From positions 1-23,807 of IMG/VR virus record IMGVR_UViG_3300025127_000282: DNA of 23,807 nucleotides; one strand, given 5' to 3'. A program made the position numbers and the translations under genes. The stretch comes from a virus. Positions 1-6,800 of the stretch are shown here, in pieces. Positions within the stretch are counted from its first letter, which is position 1; the number at the start of each line of letters is the position of its first letter. The notes beneath the pieces were generated by a model, which made no database searches, was not told where the DNA came from, and worked only from the letters and a program-made list of their open reading frames with translations.

Positions 1-1
1 G

Positions 2-145
2 ACCATAGAGATCGATCCAGTAACAGACAGGTATCATATTACAATTCCCGAAGAGGTTGTAAACGAACTTGACTGGTACGAGGATCTTGTGTTAAAATGG
101 AATTTTAATATCGACGGAATTTACCTTACAACAAAGGATGACTAA
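2..145 (+). CDS. 3' end of a small protein with an AbrB/MazE-like look (partial)
   Basis: The reading frame is open from the left edge and stops with TAA at 143-145. It gives the last 47 residues of a protein whose start is outside the window. The fragment reads as a short acidic strand, then ITIPEEVVNELDWYED, then alternating hydrophobic strands and DGIYLTTKDD. The order I-T-I-P-E-E-(helix)-L-x-W-x-E-D-(strand)-D-G-I-x-L resembles the swapped-hairpin DNA-binding fold of AbrB/SpoVT and MazE antitoxins, where IPKEVREKLG-type helices are followed by a D-G/D-x-I-x-L strand. This rests on pattern only; small conserved phage proteins with the same look may have another role. It overlaps the next start by 8 nt, which suggests translational coupling. 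Without the N-terminus a function cannot be assigned. Confidence 0.6.
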   Translation, partial: TIEIDPVTDRYHITIPEEVVNELDWYEDLVLKWNFNIDGIYLTTKDD

Positions 146-329
146 AACTCATACAAAAACTTATCACATCTATTTGAATGATAAATGCCTGTTTAAGAAT
201 TTGAGTGAAGAAGAGTTTAATATGATCTGGAGTAAACTTTATACATCTTATTGGAGAGAAGAAATCACATATACAGAGGTATACGATATGAATGTGGAAG
301 ACCCTACAATTTTCGAATCATCTTATTGA
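138..329 (+). CDS. Small conserved phage protein, 63 aa, function unknown
   Basis: The ATG overlaps the preceding stop by 8 nt and the gene ends in TGA at 327-329, inside the -35 box of the next promoter. The product is soluble, with no signal peptide or membrane segment. It begins with a Lys/Thr-rich stretch, then Y-H-I-Y-L, D-K-C-L-F, N-L-S-E-E-E-F and an aromatic C-terminal half (WSKLYTSYW). The pattern YxIxLxxKxxFxxL followed by xxxE and an aromatic recurs at the same spacing in the 63-aa protein at 1116-1307, so the two look like paralogues. I recall proteins of this type scattered in T4-like marine phage genomes without a known role. No Shine-Dalgarno sequence stands at usable spacing, which fits coupling to the upstream gene. 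Confidence 0.7.
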   Translation: MTKTHTKTYHIYLNDKCLFKNLSEEEFNMIWSKLYTSYWREEITYTEVYDMNVEDPTIFESSY

Positions 330-354
330 CAAAGCCTTCTATATAAGGTATGAT
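326..354 (+). promoter_or_regulatory. Sigma-70-type promoter upstream of the glycosyltransferase gene
   Basis: TTGACA (326-331) is a perfect -35 hexamer. A 17-nt spacer separates it from TATGAT (349-354), one mismatch from the consensus -10. Transcription would start near 361, leaving a leader of about 16 nt rich in AAC/ACA before the ATG at 377. The -35 box contains the TGA stop of the preceding gene. Host sigma-70-type promoters in T4-like phages usually drive early or middle genes, so this gene block may be expressed separately from the late operon that follows it. Confidence 0.75.
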
Positions 355-376
355 ATGAACATAACAACAACAAATT

Positions 377-1138
377 ATGGCTAAAGGATTTACAGTAAAG
401 GCAAAATCACCTACAATTAACAAATCATCTACACCAGAATGGGATTATAATAAAGCAAAAGAAATGGTAAGAGGAAAATCCATTGTCTTTTGTCTACCTG
501 GTCGAGGAGTCTCATACGTATTTTTAAAGAATTTTGTACAACTCTGTTTTGATCTTGTACAGGCAGGAGCAAGTATACAAATATCTCAGGATTATTCATC
601 AATGGTCAATTTTGCCCGTTGTAAGTGTTTAGGTGCAAACGTTCTTCGAGGACCTAACCAAATTCCATGGGATGGTAAACTTAAATATGATTGGCAATTA
701 TGGATTGATTCTGATATTGTCTTTAATACAGAGAAGTTCTGGCAATTAGTACTAATGGATAAGGAAATTGCAGGTGGATGGTACTGTACAGAAGATGGTC
801 GTACCACTTCAGTTGCTCATTGGTTAGAAGAAGATGACTTTCGTAGCAATGGTGGTGTGATGAATCACGAAACAATTGAAAGTATGCCAAAAAGAAAGAA
901 ACCTTTCACTGTTGACTATACTGGTTTTGGTTGGTTGTTAATTAAGAATGGTGTATTTGAGCACGAAGGTATGCCTTATCCATGGTTTGCACCGAAGATG
1001 CAGGTTTTCGAATCAGGTGATGTACAGGATATGTGTGGAGAAGACGTAAGTTTCTGTTTAGACGCAAAAGAAGCAGGTTTTGAAATCTGGTGTGATCCAA
1101 GAATTCGTGTCGGACATGAAAAAACAAGAGTCATCTGA
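377..1138 (+). CDS. Glycosyltransferase, GT-A fold (GT2-like)
   Basis: The 253-aa protein is probably a cytoplasmic nucleotide-sugar-dependent glycosyltransferase. After a basic N-terminal tail (about 1-30), residues 34-65 form the first beta-alpha unit (KSIVFCLPGRG). WIDSDIVF at 109-116 supplies the D-S-D (111-113), the equivalent of the DXD metal/nucleotide-binding motif. GEDVSFCLDAKEAG starting at 221 is the usual acidic motif that positions the acceptor or catalytic base, and H247 lies in the closing R-V-G-H-E segment often seen as a late metal ligand. Length and motif order fit a single-domain GT-A enzyme, and there is no membrane anchor. The start at 377 lies just behind a strong sigma-70-like promoter; no clear Shine-Dalgarno is visible. 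It overlaps the next gene by 23 nt. Donor and acceptor cannot be read from sequence; virion proteins, phage DNA or host surface glycans are all possible. Confidence 0.8.
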   Translation: MAKGFTVKAKSPTINKSSTPEWDYNKAKEMVRGKSIVFCLPGRGVSYVFLKNFVQLCFDLVQAGASIQISQDYSSMVNFARCKCLGANVLRGPNQIPWDGKLKYDWQLWIDSDIVFNTEKFWQLVLMDKEIAGGWYCTEDGRTTSVAHWLEEDDFRSNGGVMNHETIESMPKRKKPFTVDYTGFGWLLIKNGVFEHEGMPYPWFAPKMQVFESGDVQDMCGEDVSFCLDAKEAGFEIWCDPRIRVGHEKTRVI

Positions 1139-1307
1139 TCGTTATACCATTAAGTTAAAGGGAAAGGAGGTCTTTTCCGACTTAACGGCATCTGAATATT
1201 TCGAACGTATGCAAGATTATGCGATTGAATTCTATCAAACAGGACATCCTACCGAAAATGAACTTGAAACTATTATTACAAGGAGTGATTTAAATGGCAA
1301 AGATTAA
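1116..1307 (+). CDS. Small conserved phage protein, 63 aa, function unknown (paralogue of 138-329)
   Basis: The frame is open from 1080, but I prefer the ATG at 1116. The extra 12 residues would lie over the conserved C-terminus of the glycosyltransferase, and the shorter form matches the 63-aa protein at 138-329 in length and motif spacing. The product begins with a short charged tail, then R-Y-T-I-K-L-K-G-K-E-V-F-S-D-L-T-A-S-E-Y-F and an amphipathic helical region ending in polar residues. Y10, I12, L14, K17, F20, L23 and E27 align with Y9, I11, L13, K16, F19, L22 and E26 of the first protein. It overlaps the glycosyltransferase by 23 nt and the next gene by 14 nt, so all three are likely one transcript. 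No function is known to me. Confidence 0.75.
   Translation: MKKQESSDRYTIKLKGKEVFSDLTASEYFERMQDYAIEFYQTGHPTENELETIITRSDLNGKD
1280..1285 (+). promoter_or_regulatory. Strong Shine-Dalgarno site (AAGGAG) of the basic 48-aa protein
   Basis: AAGGAG stands 8 nt before the ATG at 1294 and lies inside the upstream coding sequence. It is the clearest ribosome binding site in the window; most other genes here have weak or no recognisable site. It fixes the start of the small basic gene. Confidence 0.75.
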
Positions 1308-1440
1308 ACAAGGTATCATGGGAGGCACTTATGTTGATGCAATCCCGAAAAAAACTCGTCAAGGAACAGGAAAACACACGAAATACTCGGCAACTTCTCG
1401 TAATCGAGCTCGAAAAAGATACCGAGGGCAGGGAAAATAG
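1294..1440 (+). CDS. Very basic 48-aa protein ending in RGQGK, function unknown
   Basis: The frame MAKIKQG...RYRGQGK runs from the ATG at 1294 to TAG at 1438-1440. It has a strong AAGGAG site and overlaps the preceding gene by 14 nt. Of 48 residues, 8 are Lys and 6 are Arg, with a single acidic residue (D15) and many Gly/Ser/Thr. The C-terminal half (SRNRARKRYRGQG) is almost wholly basic and polar, so the protein is probably disordered until bound to nucleic acid or an acidic protein surface. I recall small proteins with the IPKKTRQG and YRGQG signatures being recurrent in marine T4-like phages near the baseplate cluster, annotated only as hypothetical. A role in nucleic-acid binding or as a small virion component would be plausible but is not shown. 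A terminator follows at once. Confidence 0.85.
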   Translation: MAKIKQGIMGGTYVDAIPKKTRQGTGKHTKYSATSRNRARKRYRGQGK

Positions 1441-1442
1441 AG

Positions 1443-1469
1443 AAAGCACTCATTATTGAGTGCTTTTTT
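1443..1469 (+). terminator. Rho-independent terminator after the small-gene block
   Basis: AAAGCACTCA (1443-1452) pairs perfectly with TGAGTGCTTT (1457-1466) around a 4-nt TTAT loop, and the T-run continues to 1469. It lies 3 nt after the stop of the basic 48-aa gene and ends 15 nt before the late promoter, so it separates the glycosyltransferase block from the baseplate operon. The A-rich 5' flank makes it partly bidirectional in appearance. Confidence 0.85.
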
Positions 1470-1483
1470 ATTGGAAAATCTAG

Positions 1484-1491
1484 TATAAATA
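1484..1491 (+). promoter_or_regulatory. T4-type late promoter (TATAAATA) for the gp25 operon
   Basis: TATAAATA is the consensus late-promoter -10 element recognised by the gp55-type sigma factor in T4-like phages, and no -35 element is needed. It sits in the short intergenic gap between the terminator and gp25, 17 nt before the ATG at 1509, so the leader would be only about 10-12 nt. The same G-TATAAATA string occurs only once more in an intergenic gap, before gp8. Confidence 0.8.
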
Positions 1492-1508
1492 AATAAAAAA
1501 CCTTGTAA

Positions 1509-1910
1509 ATGTCCATTAATAGGGTATCGAGGGCATTTAAAGACATTAGTTTGTCTTTTTCACCTCATCCAGTCACGAAAGACCTACCAGTTATTAAGAA
1601 TGAGAGTGCAATTCGTCGTTCAATTCGTAATATTGTACAAACAATTCCGACTGAAAAGTTTTTTGACTCCGATTTTGGATCTGATGTATACCAAAGTTTG
1701 TTTGGTTTCGTGGATTATGGTACAGCAGCAGTTATTCAAGACCAAATTCAGTCCACAATTCGTAATTATGAACCAAGAGTTGAAAATGTCAACGTTATAG
1801 TGTCTCCAACACCCGATGAAAACTCATTTGAGGCCGTTGTGAGTTTTGATATCATAGGTCAACAGTTTCCGACACAGGAATATTCATTTATATTAGAGAC
1901 AACAAGATAA
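1509..1910 (+). CDS. 25: Baseplate wedge subunit gp25 (GPW/gp25 family)
   Basis: This 133-aa protein matches T4 gp25 (132 aa) in length and in gene order, directly before gene 6. In T4 gp25 sits in the inner baseplate, joins the gp6 wedge core to the sheath and helps nucleate sheath assembly. Sequence support: an N-terminal strand segment with F-S-P-H-P, the helix AIRRSIRNIVQTIP (34-47), the K-F-F-D-S-D-F-G-S-D turn (50-59) in the place of the family's R-x-F-x-P-x-F-G motif, a helix rich in Q/I, and the Y-E-P-R-V segment whose E88-P89-R90 is the conserved EPR motif of gp25/TssE-type proteins. The C-terminal strands (SFDIIGQ, YSFILETT) complete the fold. There is no Shine-Dalgarno sequence. 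It is the first gene after the late promoter and is followed by gp6 after 4 nt. Confidence 0.93.
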   Translation: MSINRVSRAFKDISLSFSPHPVTKDLPVIKNESAIRRSIRNIVQTIPTEKFFDSDFGSDVYQSLFGFVDYGTAAVIQDQIQSTIRNYEPRVENVNVIVSPTPDENSFEAVVSFDIIGQQFPTQEYSFILETTR

Positions 1911-1914
1911 TCAC

Positions 1915-3816
1915 ATGCCTTTTACTAAATTTTCAAACCTAGATTTTGATCAAATTAAGACTTCGATCAAAGATTATCTCAGAGCAAACTCAAATTTCAC
2001 TGATTTTGACTTTGAGGGATCGAATATGTCGATTCTAATTGATACATTAGCATATAATACCTACATTACCTCGTTTAACTCGAATCTTGTCGTAAATGAG
2101 TCCTTTCTCGACTCGGCAACACTGCGTGAAAACGTTGTATCACTCGCAGGTAACATTGGATATACACCTCGTTCAAGAACATCAGCAACAGCACAGGTAA
2201 ATTTAGAACTTTCAATCTCCACAGATACTCCTACAGTCACATTACAACCAGGATTAGTCTGTACTGGGAGTGTGGCAGGATCATCGTACATATTTTCAAT
2301 AGTCGAAAAGGCTACAACGTCAGTTGTGGACGGAATTGCGACTTTTTCGAACCTAAGTATTAATCAGGGAGTCTTTTTAAAGAAAAAATTTCAGTATGAT
2401 GGGTCACTTAATCAAAGATTTATCTTAAATAACCAAAATATCGATACTTCGAAGATTCGAGTATATGTAAGTAATGATTCGGCAGAGTTAGGAATCGAAT
2501 ATTCACCTGTAAACAACATAATTGATGTCCATTCAACTTCAAGAATCTATTTTATACGTGAAGTACAGGATGAAAGATACGAAATTCGATTTGGTGATGG
2601 TATTTTTGGAAAAAAACTTGGATCTGAAGGAGATGCAGACGGAATTTTCATTACGGTTCATTATTTAACGACTGATGGTCTTGATGGAAATGGTGCAGAA
2701 GAATTTGCATTCTCAGGAATCGTTCAAAATCAAAACAATGTTGATGTTTCGATTGAAAGAGTCACTCTAACGACTGTAAATGCCTCTCAGAACGGTGGAG
2801 ATATTGAATCTGTTGATTCTATTAAGTATTATTCACCCTTAACCTACTCGGCACAGAACCGTGCTGTGACTGCAAGGGATTATGAGGCAATAATTCGTAA
2901 TATTTACCCAGACACTGAGTCTGTTTCTGTTGTTGGAGGTGAAGAACTCGATCCTCCCGAATTTGGAAACGTTTTAATTAGTATAAAACCAAAAAATGGT
3001 AATGCAGTATCAAATTTCGACAAATCAAATATATTAGCAAGATTAAAACAGTATTCTGTATCAGGAATTAATCAAAAAATTACTGATTTGAAGATGTTGT
3101 ATGTTGAAATCAATTCAAGTGTTTATTTTAATGATTCTCTTGTCTCAAGTGTGAATACATTGAAAACAAACGTTATCAATAGTCTCACAAACTACTCAAA
3201 ATCATCAAATTTAAATAAATTTGGAGGTAGATTTAAATATAGTAAAGTTTTACAGATTATTGATGATACAGATGAAGCGATTACATCAAATATTACAAAA
3301 GTTACGATTAGAAGAGATCTACAGGCATCTGTAAATCAATTTGCACAATATGAATTATGCTTTGGTAATCAATTTCATGTTGACCCTAGAGGATTTAATG
3401 TTAAGTCTACAGGATTCACGATACCTGGTGAATCGTCAACTGTTTACTTAACTGATGTTCCAAAAGGAGATCTTAAAACTGGAACTCTTGCGATTGTTAA
3501 GTTAATTGATGGTGCAAATTCAAGAGTTATTATTGGAGATGCTGGAATAGTTGATTATGTTAAAGGTGAAGTGATATTAACCACAATTAATATATTATCA
3601 ACAGAAAAACCAAATGATATTATCGAAATTCAAGCTTTTCCAGAATCAAATGATGTGATTGGGTTGAAAGATTTATATCTCTCATTTAGCACATCACAAA
3701 GTACAATAAATATGGTAAGAGACGTAATTGCATCTGGTGATGAAATCTCTGGTGTTAAATTTACCAAAGATTTTTATACATCCAGTTATTCAAATGGAAA
3801 GATAATCAGAGAATAA
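1915..3816 (+). CDS. 6: Baseplate wedge subunit gp6 (baseplate J-like family)
   Basis: The protein is 633 aa, against about 660 for T4 gp6. gp6 dimers form the continuous inner ring of the baseplate that holds wedges together and rearranges on sheath contraction. The N-terminal region (FSNLDFDQIKTSIKDYLRAN, then a long helix with Y-N-T-Y-I-T-S-F-N-S-N) is the usual start of marine gp6 proteins. F-G-D-G-I-F-G at 226-232 followed by G-D-A-D-G-I-F-I-T-V-H-Y is the hallmark of the baseplate J/gp6 superfamily. N-R-A-V-T-A-R-D-Y-E (315-324) is the second conserved block, a helix after the beta domain. The last ~170 residues are strand-rich and less conserved. It starts 4 nt after gp25 and ends 1 nt before the giant gene, so the three are co-transcribed and probably translationally coupled. 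Confidence 0.93.
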   Translation: MPFTKFSNLDFDQIKTSIKDYLRANSNFTDFDFEGSNMSILIDTLAYNTYITSFNSNLVVNESFLDSATLRENVVSLAGNIGYTPRSRTSATAQVNLELSISTDTPTVTLQPGLVCTGSVAGSSYIFSIVEKATTSVVDGIATFSNLSINQGVFLKKKFQYDGSLNQRFILNNQNIDTSKIRVYVSNDSAELGIEYSPVNNIIDVHSTSRIYFIREVQDERYEIRFGDGIFGKKLGSEGDADGIFITVHYLTTDGLDGNGAEEFAFSGIVQNQNNVDVSIERVTLTTVNASQNGGDIESVDSIKYYSPLTYSAQNRAVTARDYEAIIRNIYPDTESVSVVGGEELDPPEFGNVLISIKPKNGNAVSNFDKSNILARLKQYSVSGINQKITDLKMLYVEINSSVYFNDSLVSSVNTLKTNVINSLTNYSKSSNLNKFGGRFKYSKVLQIIDDTDEAITSNITKVTIRRDLQASVNQFAQYELCFGNQFHVDPRGFNVKSTGFTIPGESSTVYLTDVPKGDLKTGTLAIVKLIDGANSRVIIGDAGIVDYVKGEVILTTINILSTEKPNDIIEIQAFPESNDVIGLKDLYLSFSTSQSTINMVRDVIASGDEISGVKFTKDFYTSSYSNGKIIRE

Positions 3817-3817
3817 T

Positions 3818-6800
3818 ATGATACAAACAGGATTTGAAAGTAAAGTTAAAATTCAGGATATAATATCAAATCAACTTCCAGATTTTGTTCTGGATGAAAG
3901 TCCTGAAGCTGTTGATTTTTTAAAACAATATTATATCTCTCAGGAGTATCAAGGTGCACCCACTGATCTCTCTGAAAATTTAGATAAGTATTTAAAACTG
4001 GATAATCTAACTCCTGATGTTATAGTTGATAGTTCAACTACAGTTGGTGTTGTTACAAGTGGTGCTGATGTAATTTATGTTAGTAGTACCAAGGGATTTC
4101 CAAAAGAATATGGACTGTTAAAAATTGATAGTGAAATTATCACTTATACTGGAATTAGTACAAATGCTTTCACAGGATGTATTCGAGGATTTAGTGGAAT
4201 TACATCTTATCATCAATCTTTAAATCAAGAAGAATTAATATTTTCAACATCACAAGTTAACGAACATTTTGATAATACTAATGTTCAAAATTTAAGTGCA
4301 CTATTTCTCAAAGAATTTTACCAAAAAACTAAAAAAACATTTACACCAGGATTAGAAGGGACTGATTTTAATAAAAATATTAATGTTGGTAACTTTATTC
4401 GAGAAGCAAAATCTTTGTATGAAACAAAGGGAACAAATAAATCTTTTGAGATATTATTCAAAGTTCTTTATAATGAAGTTCCAGAAGTTTTAAATTTAGA
4501 AGATAGTTTAATTAAACCATCAAGTGCAAATTACATAGTAAGAAAAATTGCAACTGCAGAACTTATTTCTGGAAACCCTCTTCTTTTAAAAGGTCAATCA
4601 ATTTTTAGATCTAAACTTAATGATACTGATATTAGTGCCTCTGTATCAGAAGTTGAACCTTTTAATCGAGTTGGTATTGGAACTTTCTTCAAATTTAAAT
4701 TATTTGTTGATGATTCAGGATCAATTGATATTTTAAATAACTTTGATATTATTCCAAACACAAGAGTGATTGATCCTGTACCAAAAGGATCTTCAATTAT
4801 TACAGTCGATTCTACCGTTGGATTTGATACCTCAGGAATAATTTTATCAGGTATTAACACAATAACATATACTGATAAAACAGTTAATCAATTTTTAGGT
4901 TGTACTGCAACTAGCACAGGATCATTTGATGCTCCAATTAATCCTACAGATAGTATTAGATCCAATGATTTTTATTTTGGATATGAAAATGGTGATCCAT
5001 CAAAAATAGTCAAACTGAGATTTACTGGTGTCATATCAGACTTTGTACAAACAGAATTAATAACTGTTGATGAGGGTGATATAATATCTGTAAAGAGTAT
5101 TGGTGATAAGGTAACCAATCCTGAACAAGAAAAAACATACAAACAAATATTTGCGAATTCGTGGATTTACAATACTGCATCCTCTTATAATTTAAGTCCT
5201 ACCAGTACTTCAGAATCATTATCTTTTCTAAGTCCACTTGATAGATCAAGTTTAAAAAAAGGTGATCAAGTTGAATTAATTACAGAAAGTGGTACAATTT
5301 TATATCCAACAGATAACAGTGAAGCAACTCCATATGTTTTAGAGGATATTAAAAATGGAGATCAAACAGTAACCTTGGCAAATTTTGGATACAATAAATC
5401 TGTTTTAAATACTTCACTTCGAAGAAAATTACAAAAAGGATTTAGTACCAATATACCAATTGAATTTGATAATTACACTGTCACTAGTGATGTTCAGAAC
5501 GTATATTTTTCTGATGATAATTTTGCTTATGTTGCTTCAAACTCATTGCCAGGAACTAATCCAAGTGTTGATACTGAAAATAATTATGAATCTTTCCCTT
5601 ACAACAAAAAAATTGAAACAAAAATTATTGAATCTTCTATTAATATACAAGCAGGTACAGGAACTTTAACGGATGTTTTTGATTTAGATGAACAAACATT
5701 TTCAACTATAAAATTTAATTCTCCAATTAATTTTCAAACTGGAGATAAACTTCAATATTCATCAATAGGTCAACCATTATCAGGAATTAATACGGGAATT
5801 TATTTTGCTAAAGTATTGAATGGGAATTCAATTCAATTATATGCATCAAATGCTGGAGTTGAAACAGATCAATTTATTCCTCTAGGTATTGGAGATGGGG
5901 CAAATTCTACACATAAATTCACTTTATTTACTCAAAAGTCAGGAATTATTGGTCCTCAAAAACTGTTAAAGAAATTTCCAATACCTTCAAGTCTTGGAGA
6001 TGGTTCAAAAGTAAAAACAATTCCTGGTGGAACAGGAATGCTGATTAATGGTGTTGAAATAAACAATTATAAATCTCTAGATAAAGTTAAATTTGGACCT
6101 ATTGAATCTGTTTCTATATTAAATTCTGGAGAGGATTATGATGTAGTTAATGAACCAAATATTACAATATCTACTGGAGCAGGAATTACAGCACTTGTAC
6201 AACCAGTTGTATCTGGTAAAGTTAAAAATATTAAAATCATACCACAAACGTTTGATGTAGAACAAATTATTTCAATAGGTGTAACTGGTGGAAATGGAAG
6301 TGGATGCGTTTTAGAACCAGTTATAGGTCAAAGATTTAGAGAAGTTACTTTTCAAGCAACAAACTTTACAGATGGTGGTGGTATAAACACATCAACTTCG
6401 GCAGATAACATAGGAAAAATAATATTCAATGAAGATCATAATTTCAATGATGGTGAAACTTTAATTTATGATTCTAATGGAAATACAAACATAAGCATCG
6501 GATCATCAGACTCAACCCTTTCTAATTTTGGTTCATACTATGCAGAAATTATCAATAGTAAAACAGTTAGATTATATGAAACTCCTGAACAAGCTTTAAT
6601 TGGAATACAAACAAGTGCAATTAGATTTAATGGTAAATCTGGTGGTGGTACACAAAAATTTAAAGTAGTACAAAAACAAGCCTTATTAGATGTTAAAGTC
6701 ATTGATGGTGGAAAAAATTATACAAATCGAAAACTTTTTGTTAAACCAACAGGAATATCAACAAATTTTAATACGGTTAATTTTAAAAATCATGGATTTA

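Noticed and set aside
592-807. Minus-strand frame within the glycosyltransferase gene
   Set aside because: The + strand frame has clear GT-A motifs across the same bases; the antisense product shows no family features.
1080-1115. Upstream ATG that would extend the second 63-aa protein to 75 aa
   Set aside because: The 12 extra residues overlap the conserved end of the glycosyltransferase, and the shorter form aligns at equal length with its paralogue at 138-329.
6068-6075. TATAAATC inside the giant gene as a possible late promoter
   Set aside because: It has one mismatch to TATAAATA, lies in coding sequence, and such strings (also TATAAATT at 7817-7824) are expected by chance in DNA this AT-rich.
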